Source of the DNA: Eleusine coracana subsp. coracana
Taxonomy: Eukaryota; Streptophyta; Magnoliopsida; Poales; Poaceae
Reading direction: 5' to 3'
NCBI GenBank assembly: GCA_032690845.1
Contig: CM064433.1
Coordinates: forward strand, 41,600,658-41,664,657
DNA: 64,000 bases
This document shows, one piece after another, positions 36,471 to 49,598 of the stretch. Position 1 is the first letter of the stretch. Each line of letters opens with the position of its first letter. The notes beneath the pieces were generated by a model. The model was not told the origin of the DNA and did no database searches. It saw nothing but the letters and a program-made list of their open reading frames with translations. The translations under genes and the position numbers were made by a program.

Positions 36471-37294
36471 AAACAAAACGTTGCAATTTAAATTGCCTTA
36501 CAGGCAGAAAAACCCACGTGTATATATGTAACAGTTTCAGCAAGATGATTTTCCGGATGTTTTTAATGAATGGTTTAGTTGAACAACAATATGAGTGAGC
36601 CGTGCCGGCACAGCACAGCCCAAGGACCAGCCATACATGGAATGCTTAACTTTGTACTGTTCTGAATTTTTGTTCCATATTTCACTTATATATTTATCTC
36701 TTACAAAAATTTCATTTCACCTCATTTGCAGACAACATTTGAAGTTTGGAGGGAGTATTTGTTTGAGTACGATAAATGTTTACATGTTGAAGGGACTAAA
36801 ATTACTTTCAATTTCAAATAGATGGATTTAGTTGTACACTGATCAAAGTGCACATAAATCGGAGACAAATTTACAAGCACTACCTCAGCACTAGGCGCAG
36901 GCTTAACTCAACAGCACGCGGAAAAGAAGTAACAAATGTTGGATGTGCATTGAGCGAAGCAACAAATGTTGGACCGGCGGTTGCTTCATTAATGTTTCGC
37001 ATATATAACAAACATGGTAGGAAGAAGAAGAGCAGGCACATCGTTTGTTAGATGAGTTAAGGGATGCATGGAGAGCATTCACAAATCTTATGTTCACATA
37101 GGGTGTGATTGGTAGGGTGGATGGCCTTGGGCGTGGCTACAGGTGCGATGCAAGCTCCCATGTGCCAGTATCTGTGGATGTAGGGCCTAATAATTTTTTT
37201 TTGACCGAAATGCAGGGCCTAATAATTTGTTAGATGTTTCGAGGCTAGGCTGAGTTGTGACACTGTTTGGTTGGCAAAGAGTTTTTCGGTACAT
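36471..37294. other. Backbone with an orphan promoter copy
   Basis: 36945-37022 resembles 35760-35845 upstream of unit 10, including CATATATAAC, but no miR2118-like site follows within 500 bp. No gene recognised. Confidence 0.4.
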
Positions 37295-37322
37295 ATTACC
37301 ACCAGTAATTACTGGTGGTAAT
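37295..37322. other. Perfect 28-bp palindrome
   Basis: ATTACCACCAGTAA followed directly by TTACTGGTGGTAAT: a loopless inverted repeat. ACCACCAGTAAT recurs at 37367 and 57849. Possibly the core of a foldback or MITE-like element. Confidence 0.85.
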
Positions 37323-38035
37323 TGTAATCCAACGGTCTAGATTAATTGTCCTCCCACTACTTATACCACCAGTAATTTGAAGTAGTAATAATTTTACTGA
37401 GGTACTGTTGGAACAATTAAAATGACGGAATAGTAATTGAATTTATCAAATAGGCCGTAGTGTTTTAATACTATCAAAGATACTGCTGCTCTCATTTTGT
37501 TTGTACAATCTCTCCGTGGTCTAGGGTTCCTTCCAGCCACCGGCGGTGGTAGAAATGGGGATATGGCAGTGGGTGTGTCAGGTCCAGCACAATGATTGCC
37601 CGCAGGAGGAGATCCGGCGTCAGGGTCTGTCAGTGCAGATGGAATGGTAAGTTAGAGAGGAGGCCACAACGGCGCAGGAATTTGCAAAGGACTCGATGGA
37701 TCCGGATGTAGCGACACCGGCAAGGCGACACCCTTGCGTGGGCTCAATAGCAAGATGACACCTTGCATGGGCTCTATGAGAAGGTTACAGGTCTGTGGCA
37801 AGGTCATGTGAAGCGGCGTCCTGTTGGGTTTCCTACGTTGCCACAATGCCGTGATCTTCTGTCATGACAAGCGATGGAGGTCTAGTTTACTGTAGGCATA
37901 CGTGTGAAGATGAAGTAGCATGGAGGTTCTCTCTCTCTCTCTCTGTCTCTCTCTCTCTCCGCTAGGCTATAGCGTCTCCTCAGAGTCTAAATGAGCTCCT
38001 TGTCTACTGATTATATTTGTTTTGGATAAATGAAT
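37323..38035. other. Unassigned; includes CT microsatellite
   Basis: A mostly (CT)n tract runs 37929-37959 with one G interruption. No gene. Confidence 0.6.
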
Positions 38036-40756
38036 CACTACGGGAAACCGGTCATTTGTCGAGTGCTCACGGCTCTCGGCAAAGCCTAGAAAGCACTCGG
38101 CAAAACATTTGCCAAGTGTAACTCTTAGCAACGAGCACACGGCAGCCATTTATCGACAAATAGCTCTTTGCCGAGAGCCTTGTTTTGGGCACTCGACAAA
38201 TGTTTTGCTGAGAGTCTTGACGGAGGACACTCAGCAAAACACAACATTCTTTGCCGAGAGCCTTCCAGCCCTCCGCAAAACATGGTAATTTTGCCGAGTG
38301 GCATCCTAGCACTCGGCAAAACATGTTACCTTTGCCGAGTGCCAGTGGCACTCGACAAAGATTGGTAACTCGGCAAAACATGTTACCTTTGCCGAGTGCC
38401 TTCCTGTCACTCGGCAAACATGGTAACTTTGCACTCGGCAAATTAATTCCACAGATTTGAATAAAATGTTCAAATCGAGTTCAACCTCGACCAAAATCAC
38501 ATCAAATTACACATACAAGCTCATCATCATCACAGGCACATATATATCATCATCACAGACATTTAAATCTTCACAAATACATATAAATCCTCACAAATAC
38601 ATATATGTCATAAGCATAACAGGCAGTTCACAAAGAAAGTGTCCAAACAGTTCAAATAAAAGTTGTCGACAACCACAAGTGTACATCAAGTGCAAGCAAA
38701 CATAACTAGTTGGTTCATGAAATGGAAATAGAAATACATCTACAAGCTAACTTGGAAAAGGATGAGTATGCCAGGACGACTAAGCATTAGGAGGGGAAGT
38801 AGTCAGATTGTTAGATCCCGCGGATTGATTCTGCAAAAAGGAAATATTGCATGTAAGTTGCATCGCGGAGGTGGGCAGTGTGGAATCAATGGGTACTTTG
38901 ATGGAACCATACCCGGGCGTCAGTGGTAAGATCACAAGGCAATGGTCCCCAACTTGAAGGGTCTCAGCATCCAAGATCCTATTGGCTATCTGAAATGAGC
39001 CGGTTATCACCACATAATCAGAAAGGTACCTCGAGTTCAGGCCTTGCTGGACATGCACACCCATCTTATGCTCTATTGCTGACTGTATCTGCACGGGACT
39101 GATATCAATGTGGACATGTGGAGATTTGAGCTTCACAAGTACTATGAGGCCTTGACCTCCGTAATTATTGTAATTGATCTCAGTCTCATCAAAGATCATG
39201 AGGTGCCTACGGTGGAAACTAGACATCTTCGCCTGCAAAATAAGATTGATGTGTAACTATAATAAAATATTCATGATTGATCTGTAACAAGAATAAAATC
39301 ATAAAGGTCATCATTTGAGACAATAAAATTTGCCACACCTTGCTGATTTGAAAACGATGGCGGCTGCAGCTACGGACCCCAGGCGGAGGAAGACAGCAGG
39401 AACCCGATAGCGGAGGTCGGTGCTCAACTCCTAAAAACAATGAACATAAGAGTGTCAATTAAAAATTTCAGCAGCACCACCCCTGCAAGAAAAGCCACAA
39501 CACGAAGGTTGGGCCACTCAAAAAATTTCTTCTCGCGGCTCAATGGCCGGAAACATGAGATGTGGTGCCGCACGACACGAGGTCAAATTGACAAGTATGA
39601 CAAGTCAAATTAAGAGGCATGACAAGTTAAAATTCTATATCTAATATTCTGTATCTATAATTCTATATCCAAAATTCTATATATACATTTCTATATGTAA
39701 AATTGATAACTAAGATCTAATACATATGTATAATTCTATATCAAAAAATTCTAAACGTATGTTTCTATACATCACTAATTCATCACAAATTCTATATCTA
39801 AAATTTCTATAATTGATAACTAAGATCCAAATTTAAACTAACATCACTGGGATTTCTACAAATTCTATATCTAAAACATAGAACTGAAGCGTAAAATTCC
39901 CAGTAGCACACATGAAGTAAAAATCAAGATGGTGATTCATATGAATATAGAGAAGATTTATCTACAATTAGTTGTAAAAGTAGTAAAAAAAAGTTTAGTA
40001 TCATTTTGGTGTATGGGGCCTCCTAAGAGGAGGACAAGTAAAATTTTATAGATGAGCTGCATTCTTGGAATAGTAATGACATAGGTGCTGTTATTTTTGA
40101 TTTTAACTTGGTCAGGTTTCAAAAAGATAAAAGTATTGGTGTGGTTGATTTTAAGTGGTGTGAAAAGTTCAATGAGTGGACTCACCAGGAACAGTAGAAG
40201 ATGGTCGGATGTGGCGCCGGCGGCGGGCAAGATGGGCAGGGGTGCGGGTCGAGAGCTTGGGGCCGGGAGCTCGACGACGGGGCCGAGGATCTTAGGACCG
40301 AGGAGCGCGGGGGGGGGGGGGGGGGGGGGGGGCGTGGCCGAGCGGGAAAGGGCGAGCACAGGCCGGGCGGGAGCAGCCCCGGGCGCGGCCGAGCAGGGCC
40401 CGGGCGGGGGCGGCAGGCGACGAGGATTGGGCATCGGCGGGAGAGAGATGGGGAGCGAGACTTAGCGTGAGAGAGCGAGATGATTAACTGGCCATCACAG
40501 AAGTAACGGCAAATCTTTGTTTTTGCCGAGTGCTTTGATTCGTAACACTCGGCAAAGAGGAAGATTTGCTGAGTGCTACCCGTTTGCCAGGTGCTTCGAT
40601 TTATGGCACTAGGCAAACGTTCGTTTTGCCGTGTGTGTTGGTTTTGCTGGGTGTCCTTCCCCTTGACACTCGGCAAATAGTCCTTTTGCCGAGTGCCTGA
40701 TTTCTTGCTCTCAGCAAAGGTCCAGACACTCAGCAATATGAGGTTTTCCCGTAGTG
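38036..40756. mobile_element. CACTA transposon, non-autonomous, TSD AAT
   Basis: Begins CACTACGGGAAACC and ends TTTTCCCGTAGTG, with AAT duplicated at 38033-38035 and 40757-40759. Both ends carry arrays of GCCGAGTGC and CACTCGGCAAA subterminal repeats (38050-38450 and 40510-40740), the expected transposase binding region. At 2721 bp no transposase is visible. Inside are one 152-codon ORF and a G-rich tract with a run of more than 20 G near 40310. Confidence 0.92.
38780..39238 (-). CDS. Unrecognised 152-codon ORF inside CACTA element
   Basis: Minus-strand ORF beginning MQAKMSSFHRRHLMIFDE. I recognise no domain. Composition is protein-like rather than low-complexity, with a central VLVKLKSPHVHIDISP segment. 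It ends close to where a GCAAAA... intron-like AT-rich stretch begins upstream, so it may be one exon of a longer CACTA gene or a captured host fragment. No neighbouring coding exon could be joined with confidence. Confidence 0.35.
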   Translation of the reverse strand: MQAKMSSFHRRHLMIFDETEINYNNYGGQGLIVLVKLKSPHVHIDISPVQIQSAIEHKMGVHVQQGLNSRYLSDYVVITGSFQIANRILDAETLQVGDHCLVILPLTPGYGSIKVPIDSTLPTSAMQLTCNISFLQNQSAGSNNLTTSPPNA

Positions 40757-41674
40757 AATGATTTTTCATATTGTTATTGATAACATGATAGTTATATGCC
40801 ACTGTACTGTTTGCACCTGGGTTCCTCAGGAAGTTCTACTGTTCAGATCCTTGTTTTTATGGCTCAAATCTGATAATCATAAAAAACTGGTGAATTCTTA
40901 CTTTGCCTTTCTTTCTTTCTGTGGATTCTCTCACTTTGCAGACGATCAATTTCATGGTGTCATGGAGTATTACAGAGTTGGACAAACTAGGTTAGCTACC
41001 TAGCTCTCAAAGGTTCAGAATCAAAGCATTGTCGATGCACAACAAGCAGTATCTCTTCCTGACAGCTGGGCGCATGCTACGTCACTGTCCTTCATGGAGC
41101 ATTCTTGACACCCCTTCTCTAATCTGAAAGGCTTTTTCTTATATAAATTTAGAACTAGATAAATATTTTGTTAAAAGAAAGAGTACAAAGAAACAGAGAT
41201 TGTCATATGTGGCTATGTGCAAATTTGCTGGCCATAGCTTTCTGAATGTATTTGAGTTTTATGGAATTCAAAATTATTGGGAAGTTCGATTTGCAACATC
41301 GACAATCATGCTCCATATGGAATGATCATGGGGTAACCGCCATTAAGTTTAAGACTGAACTATACATGGATTAAGAGTTTTTTTTTCATCAATGTATTTA
41401 AGTAGATGCTGTCATGCCCCACATTGCAAAAAGTAACTATAATATATTGAACATCATTATTGCAGACCCTCCATAGATATTATCACAAAAATAGGTTCTG
41501 TGTTTCTGAAGACAATTTATCAAAATGATATTATCTGTCAAAACATAGGTCCAGTTGAAAACTTTCATAAACTTCTGTGGTTCACTGAGAATAAGTGATC
41601 CTATAATTCATAGACATTCCAGTACTCCAAAGTTTACTTCACTATGTTTGTGAACAAAAGCGAATCCGAACAGG
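40757..41674. other. Unassigned spacer
   Basis: AT-rich; no gene, repeat copy or target site recognised. Confidence 0.4.
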
Positions 41675-43110
41675 CACTATGCGATACCCCCCCCCCCCCT
41701 ATGCCGAGCGTCAAAGCCCTCGGCAAAAATGATAACGCGCTCGACGAATCCTTTGCCGAGTGTAACGTTCGGCAAAGGACGCACGACAAATCTCCATCGA
41801 AAAAGAGCTATTTGTCGAGAGCCAAACGTCGGGCAGGCAAACGTTTGTCGAGCGCTGTCAGGGCTCTCGGTAAAAGAAGTTTCCCGATGACAGTGTCAGC
41901 CCCTCTTTGCCGAGTGCCCGATGTCTGGCACTCGGCAAAACATTCCTATTTGCTGAGCGTCGCTTGTGCTGGCCCTCTGAAAATACTCACTTTTTGCCGA
42001 GTGCCCTAGTCCTGGCCCTCGGCAAATACTCCCTTTTTGTCGAGTGCCCTTGTCCTGGTTCTCGGCAAAATCACTGTGTTTGTCGAGTGTTATGGTCACA
42101 ACAGTCAGCAAAAATCTCGAACACTCGGCAAAAAAATCTTCTTAATTGCTATAATTTCTTTATTTTCACTCTAAAAACCACCAAAAACACATAAACATCA
42201 CATATACCACATATACATCATCATATACCACATAAACATCAACATCACACATCCACAACCAGATATATCATCATAACCCATAATTTTCATCATATATAGC
42301 ACATTATCCATCATCATCACACTCACAAGCACATATACCATAAAACCATAGTTATATAGTTATAAACTAAGTTCATGTGGTCGACAAAGTTCTAGATTCC
42401 AATTATGTTCATCAAATGTAAAGGGTACTTGGAAAAAACAATAAAATGAACAACTCCTCACTGAGTTGGCCGCTGCAGTCAGCCTGACGTTGGTTGAGGT
42501 GCCGACGATTGATTCGATTCTGCCGCCGATTGAGTCTACACAAAGAACAATAGATTGGATATGTGAGACATAAGATAACTACAAACTAGAACATGTAAAT
42601 ATGAGGTGACTCACAGGAGTGCCTGAAGGAGTAGGTGGAGTGTAGAATGACATCGGTGGCGGAGGGCGACCCAACGTTGCGACAAAACTTTGCATGTACT
42701 GCATCATCTATTGCATCTGCCCCTCCATCGCCTCCCGTTTTCTTCTCTCTTCACCTAGTGTGGCCTATAGCAATATACGAAAATATTAAGATGCAAATGT
42801 AAGTACAAAAGCAATAAACAAATTATAAAACAGAAATTACCTGCATTTCTTCCATCTGGACCTGTGCAACACTCGGCCGTGGGCATATGGGCAGGGTTGA
42901 ACTCATTCTCCTCGCTCGGATCTGGGAGAGTGGGAGTACTGGCCGTGTCCAGTATGCTGTCATCAATCGAGTATCATCCATGCTTCTTGCCTCCTCCTAC
43001 CCTCATGATGATCTCTCCATCGAGGAGATCCGCAGTGCTCGGGTCGAAGTCGGGGCCATGCACGTCCCTTGCCATCGATTAGGTTTTGTTCACAGACATA
43101 GTGAAGTTGA
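41675..43110. mobile_element. CACTA fragment, left end only
   Basis: CACTATGCGATACC then a C tract and repeats of CCGAGTG, CTCGGCAAA and CTCGGCAAAAC up to about 42135. It continues into sequence resembling an En/Spm gene on the minus strand. No matching TAGTG end was found on the right, so the element is truncated. Confidence 0.7.
42470..43100 (-). pseudogene. En/Spm (CACTA) transposon protein remnant
   Basis: On the minus strand a block near 43040-42900 reads GGGKKHG, stop, YSIDDSILDTASTPTLP, matching the KHG-W-Y...ID-S-STPTL pattern of plant Ptta/En/Spm transposon proteins with the expected W as a stop. Farther on, near 42700, comes a MEGQMQQMMQYMQSF helix typical of their C-terminus, separated by an intron-like stretch. 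Only fragments remain; function lost. Confidence 0.6.
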
Positions 43111-43765
43111 TTAATCATTAAAAGGAACACTCAAAACAATTCTCAGAGTGGTCGCTAAGTTTGACGAAGTATGCCCACGAAGTTGAAGTTGTTTAATCAT
43201 TAGAGTGCGTCTACTCCATGGACCTAATGATATGTCTGGAATGGTAGGCTCCAAGTGTAGAGTTTATGGACAGGGTATTGACTTTTACTAGTGGAAAATA
43301 TGTTGATTGTTTAGGGTGGCATTAGGACGTACTTTAATTCATATCAGTTTGACTTCTAGTTTAAGAGTAAACTGGCAGTCTTGCATAAATCTGAATGTGT
43401 TCATCATCCAGAAGCATAAAACGGAGCAAAAGAGACTGAATGGGCTTATAAAGAGACTGAATGGGCTCATCGTCCCGTTGAAATCTTCAGAATAGTCAGG
43501 TGCGACCTATTAGATCCTTTAAAAAGAAAGAAAACATATTAACACCAGGAAATTGCTCGTATATGGAATAAGTGGAAGAACAAGATAACGAATATATTGA
43601 TCCAGTTATGGATTTGCTTCTTTGCGGACAAATCAGCCATCATTTCTTTATTCAACGAGAGAGATCACCAATTTCACACCAATCCCTTGACGATGTATTC
43701 ATTGGAAATGGTTTCTTCCGTCACATGGTGGAGATTGGTTGGTCTCAATTCTCAACTGCCTCAAT
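43111..43765. other. Target region of element B
   Basis: Unassigned. AAAGAGACTGAATGGGCT occurs twice in tandem near 43428-43472. Confidence 0.4.
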
Positions 43766-43770
43766 GCTAC
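43766..43770. repeat. Target-site duplication of element B, left
   Basis: GCTAC immediately before the LTR; identical GCTAC at 57518-57522. Confidence 0.95.
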
Positions 43771-46700
43771 TGTCATAGACCCGCCTTACCACGGAGGCGG
43801 CTCCGTTCCAGGATCTCCCTCGGGTGGCGACACGCGCTGTGGCGCCCAATAGTACAATACATGACAGAGAAATATACTTGTAATAAGAGCATAGGTGGGA
43901 AACAGAGTTTTACATAAATGTGAAGTTATATTACAAACCAGAGTTTTGATAGAAGTAAATTTGCGGAAGCGAATTGTTCAACACTGGTTCACCAGTTTGA
44001 CGAAATAGCTAAGATACAATCGCCCTCTCACGGCGACACACAGAGAACATCCCGGTCATAATAGGTGCTTTGCCCAAGCACCGTACCGGCAAGCAAGGAA
44101 CTAATCCTCGTCTTTGTTCGTGCATAGCTCCCATTCGATGTTCCAGCAATCGGGGCGCTGGCCCTCCCAATGGAATCTTCCACCGCAGTGGCAGTCTCCG
44201 TCCTGGTCATCTGAAAACCACATAGAGCTACGCCCTGAGTAACTAATTTACTCAGCAAGACTGACCCGTCAAAATGGCCAACTACAGCCGACACCTAGAC
44301 ATGCAAGGCTAGGGATAGGGTTTATATTGCCAGAAAGGCCGCCTAAGAGTGGATCCTTATTTTTCAAGTTTTAGCATCAAGTTAAGTTGTCATGCAGACT
44401 AATAAATTTAGTTTGCACTAAAACTATAACAATCATGGTTGCAACACAATCTTAAAAATTTCCAAACAGCAGTATTATACCCACTCATCATCTTAATGGC
44501 TTCCAACACTGTTCCGTAGCAGCGATCAAGTGGTACTCGTTACTGTGAGGGGCAGCGACTCGAATCGATTTACCTCCTGCAGGAGAAACTTGCTTGCACG
44601 ACCCATACGCGCTTCCGGGAAGCCGCATGGAGCAACCTTTCGCTCACGGTACCGCAGGGTCTTCCGGGTCCAGACTCCCCCGAGAAGGGTCCCCCAACGC
44701 GATGCGCCTCGTGCCGCCATCCGTGGGTGGATTGCTCCCTCCTCTCAGCCCCAGTTCCACCAAAGAAGGGAGAAGGCTATCTTCAGACCAAGCGATAGTC
44801 GTAGCTACGTCGGTTTACTGGGCCCATATCTCCAGCATGCAAACAGTACGTTCAAACTTGATCCCATGGACCGGACACGAGGCGTAGCCTTAGGGGACTC
44901 GGACGGGGCTACCTCCTTGAAGACAAGCTATCCTTCCCTTTCCACCTAGATGCCCGCCCGGTCTTCATTGTGATTCCATCCACCCTTTCCTTCATCCGAT
45001 CACGTTCCCCAGTGATAATATTCCCTGTCTACGAGTGGTCTCTATACCACTCGATGAGTAGTCGTCCTAATTTAAGCAGAGCGACTATCGTCCTGAGGCT
45101 AATAATCGGGAAGGAGGGACCTACTGCATGCTAGGGTTTCAATCAACTCCTATCACTTAATGCATAGACAAACTCACATCCCTAGTTAGTGATAGAATAA
45201 AAATTTAAAATAGGGTTATGCACCGGGGCTTGCCTGGGTTCTGCTCTTGCTCAGCTACGGCACCTTCGGCTCCTTCTGGGTCCTGCTCCGGTCCCGTCTC
45301 CACGTGGTCCACTGCGTGATCTATATGATGCAAAGATGATGCTTATGAGAGAAGATTCATGGCACTTCCTCAATAAATACGTTAATGTACACTATTTCTC
45401 GTGGAAGTGAGCGGGGTGTGTTGGTTAGTTCAGCAATGTAACGTATTTAGTGGAGGCACAGGGTGAGGGCGTTTAGTGTATTTCCTTCATGGACTCCAGT
45501 ATTTAATCGCGATGACGTTGTATAAAAATATGGCGGTCGTGATGACCGGACGGAGGTGCAACATATACATTACTAAGGGGTGCGGGTCAAGGCATTACCT
45601 ACAGCTTATATGATGTTTATCATGAAAGACATAGTAGTCAAACCTAACATATCGGAATGAATTTATAACGCCCAGTGAATTATTAGAGCTACCATACCAT
45701 TAATTATTTTTGCCTTGTTCTGGAAACCAAATGCACATGGGGAATTTATTGTAACTAGGTCATGCCAGGGGTGAATTATGACCCAAGTTACATAGACATG
45801 CAATGAGCCAATAATTTTAAATAATTAAAATAAGGAAAAGGTATTAATTTTAATTATGAAAAAAAAAATACAGAGACTCCCCCAAGACATTTTTCAGAAA
45901 GACTAGAAACTGAAAAACATAATTGGTGGCCAAGTTTCATGATTTTATCAGCTCCCTATAATTAGTTATGAATTTATAAGTGTTTTTCTCATTTATTTTA
46001 ATCCTGAAAATAATACTAACATGCAACATGGTTTAGTATTTTTCTACAGTAGTATAAGTCTAGAGAGTTCCAGAGAATTTTTGTTTGCCCCTAAATTCGT
46101 AGTATTCATTTATCTGTGGATTTTATAAACTAATAGGCTTATTCTGGAATTTATTTAACCAAATAACAGTGGAAAAAAAACCTTGGGCCAATAGCTGAAT
46201 GGCCACACAAGCGCCACACCAACCTGGCCGCACCAGATCCAGGCTGGGCCAGCACCAGGTCGAGTAGCAGCTCGGCCGGGGCAGCCACAGCACGCCGGAG
46301 GCCGGCGGCGCGTCGTCGGAGTGGACCAAACGGCCACGAAAAATTCCAAATAACATACCTATGCGAAGCTTAGCTCGACGCGATCCCGTTTGAGGTGGTC
46401 CCAAGGGAAGGAGCTCACCGTGGTAGCCGGCGGCGAGCGGTGAAGCTCCGGGACGTGTTGCGGTCGACGAATTATTGTGGCTTGCACGGTGGGTTTCGAG
46501 CGACGAAACTTGGTAGGATGGGGGAGGAGGGCAAGGCGAAGAGTTTGAGCCGGCTGAACTGTGTCGGGAGGGGCTGGAGAGGCAGCGCTTCGAGCTCACC
46601 GAACTTGCAACAATGGTGACAGTGGCTTCGGGTGGAGGAAAGAAGAAAGAGAGAGAGAGAGAGCGGTCCGAAATGGATAAATGAGAAGAAGCAAATGGAG

Positions 46701-47290
46701 AGGGACCCCGAGCTTGAGGTGGTCGGGCCGACCAGGCAAGGCCGCCGCCGATGTACGGCCGCCACGCGGCGACGAGGCGCCGGGCGCCCGGGCCCGCGCG
46801 GGAGGAGGAAGAGAGAGTGGCGGCTGACATGTGGGACCCGCTCCCCTTTTCTTTTTCGTTGGTTTTCAAAACAGCACTGCCTTAATAATTTTGTAGATTT
46901 AAAATCGTGGATCCCATGGAAAATCTAAAAATATGTGCGTGCTCCTAGTGATGTACTCTATTTTAACAAAATGGGAGCACGAAATGGTTGTTACTGGAAT
47001 TTAAATAAGAAATTTTTTTCAAAAAGAGGTAGTTTTGAACCTTTTAGGTATTTATTTGGGGCCTTTATGGATGGAATAAAAATCTGAGAAAATCCTTAAA
47101 ATTCTACTTGACCATGACCAACAACATATAATTTTTGCAGTGGTGACTTATATTAAAAATTTGGGACTTGTAGTGCAAGTGTTATTCAATTTGGATTTGA
47201 ATTGGCAACTTAAATCCAAATTTTTAGTAGTAGGGTCTTGTGATGACTAAGTGTTGCTCTTGGGACCACTATGATACCAGGAGTGTCACA
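43771..47290 (-). repeat. 3' LTR of element B
   Basis: 3520 bp. On the minus strand starts TGTGACACTCC (47290) and ends GGGTCTATGACA (43771). Contains 44 bp near 46227-46270 missing from the other LTR. Confidence 0.96.
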
Positions 47291-49598
47291 GCCCTCCCCC
47301 CTTAAGGAAATCTCGTCCCGAGATTAAAGGATGTGTTGACGGTTTACCTAAGTGGTGGCGTAGGAACTCGGGGTAGTGGCTTTGCAGGAACTCTTCAGTT
47401 TCCCAAGTAGCTTCTCTGGCGGTATGGTTGCTCCATTGAACATTATAGAATTTCAGTGTCTTCTTACGTGTCGCTCGCTCCTTCTCGGCTAGCACTTTCA
47501 CCGGATGCTCGACATAAGTCAGGTCAGGTTGTAGTTGTTGGGTGCTCTCCAGTGGTATGTCCACCGGTGTTTTCAAACACCTCTTGAGTTGGGACACGTG
47601 AAACGTGTCATGCACTCCGGCGAGTTCTACTGGCAGTTGGAGTTGGTAGGCCACGGGTCCGCATCTCGCGATGATAGGGTAGGGACCAATATAACGGGGT
47701 GCTAACTTCCCGCGAATTCCAAACCGTTGTACACCCTTGGTCGGTGACACTCGAAGGTAGACCATATCGCCGACCCTGAATTCCAACGGGCGGCGCCTTT
47801 TATCTGCATAACTTTTCTGCCTGGACTTTGCCGCACGTAAGTTGGATTGGATTTCAAGCACCTTCTGTTCAGCTTGCTGCACTAGCTCCGGACCAAATAT
47901 TACCCTCTCCCCTGATTCCGACCAACTCAGTGGTGTGCGACATCGGCGCCCATAGAGAGCCTCGAATGGTGCCATCTTGATGCTTTCCTGGTAACTATTG
48001 TTGTAAGCGAATTCTGCCAAGGGTAGGGACTCGTCCCACTTCTTGTTGTGATTCAGCACATATGCCCTCAACATGTCTTCCAATATTTGGTTAACTCTTT
48101 CCGTTTGACCGTCTGTTTGGGGGTGGTATGCGGAACATCTAATCAGCCGGGTGCCCAGTGTCTCGTGTAGCTTCTCCCAAAAGCGTCCCACAAATTGGGA
48201 GCCTCGATCGGATACGATAGTCTTGGGCACTCCGTGCAAACACAGGATTCGCTCAATGTAGAGTTGTGCATATTTTTGCATCTTGAACCGCGTCAACACA
48301 GGGATAAAGTGGGCGACTTTTGTTAACCGGTCCACAATGACCCATATGGAGTCAAATTTATGTGCCGTCAACGGTAGACCAACAATGAAATCCATGCTGA
48401 TATCTTCCCATTTCCAAGCTGGAACACTCAAGGGTTGTAGTAGGCCTGCCTTCATCAGATGATCGGCTTTGACTCGGCGGCAGGTATCGCACTCTGCAAC
48501 ATAACGTGCTATTTCCCTTTTCATACGAGTCCACCAATATTTGGATCTCAAATCATGGTACATTTTGTTGCTGCCCGGATGCATGGAGTACTTTGCCATG
48601 TGAGCCTCGTCCAAAATTTTCTTGCGGAGTTCCAGATCCTTAGGAACCACCAGTCGATTCTTGATCCATAAAACACCTTCTACGTCTTCTCGAAAGCATT
48701 GTACCTTAGCACCACCCTCTTTTAGTCTCCTTTTGAGATGTGTTATGCATCTATCATTTTGCTGGGCTATCACTATTTCTTCCCGTAAGGTGGGAATTAA
48801 CGCTAAGTTGTAGAGGGCTCCGTGGGGTGTTACTTGGACATAATGACAATCTTGGACTTGTGGGCTGACTAGGATGTGGTGGCAGTGAGCCTTGCAGCTT
48901 AGGGCGTCAGCCACGACATTCGCCTTTCCCGGGTGGTAATGGACTTCGAACTCGTAATCCTTAATCAATTCCAACCAACGACGCTGTCTCATGTTCAGGT
49001 GGTCTTGAGTGAAAATATACTTCAAGCTTTTGTGGTCGGTGTATATGCGAACCAAATTCTCAAAGAGGTAATGTCTCCACATCTTTAAGGCCAATACCAC
49101 TGCTGCTAATTCCAGGTCATGCACGGGGTAATTCTGCTCGTGCTTCTTCAATTGCCTTGATCCATATGCAATAACTCTTCCGTCTTGCATAAGCACACAT
49201 CCCAATCCAATACCTGAAGCGTCACAATAGACATCGAACGGCTTCCCCAGGTCCGGTTGAGCTAATACTGGGGCCGTGGTCAGGTGCCTCTTCAAGGTTT
49301 GAAAAGCACCTTCGCAACTTTCATCCCACATGAATTTCTTATCTTTCTTAAGCAACTCGGTCATGGGCTTTGCGATTTTGGAAAAATTGGGAATAAAACG
49401 ACGGTAGTAGCCAGCTAATCCCAGAAAACTGCGTATATGGAATACGGTCTTTGGTGTCTTCCAGTTCAGCACATCTCTTACCTTGCTGGGATCTACCGCG
49501 ATGCCTTCATCCGAGACAATATGGCCTAAAAATGGTACTTGCTTCAACCAAAACTCGCACTTGCTAAACTTAGCATATAACTGGTGCTCCCTTAACCT
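47286..49598 (-). pseudogene. pol: pol: RNase H, integrase and chromodomain-like tail
   Basis: Open for 753 codons from the M at 49547, and open beyond it to the stop at 49599. Counting from that M: end of RT connection 1-100; RNase H with D109, E145, D171 and D214; integrase zinc finger H316, H323, C353, C356; DDE core D386, D447, E483 with the standard 35-residue D-E spacing; GPY at 621-623; chromodomain-like end about 680-730 (KVLAEKE ... NHTAREATWE ... HYPEFL). All catalytic residues are intact. It is separated from RT only by one TAG, so the enzyme is broken by a single codon. Confidence 0.93.
47291..47305 (-). promoter_or_regulatory. Polypurine tract of element B
   Basis: Minus strand AAGGGGGGAGGGC directly before the 3' LTR. 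The polyprotein reads through the PPT and its TGA (47286-47288) lies in the first bases of the LTR. Confidence 0.9.

Noticed and set aside
37610..37630. GGCGTCAGGG word
   Set aside because: Upstream half does not match the site family and there is no unit context.
46123..46928. 248-codon ORF in the B LTR
   Set aside because: Split into smaller frames by indels in the twin LTR at 56364-57157.
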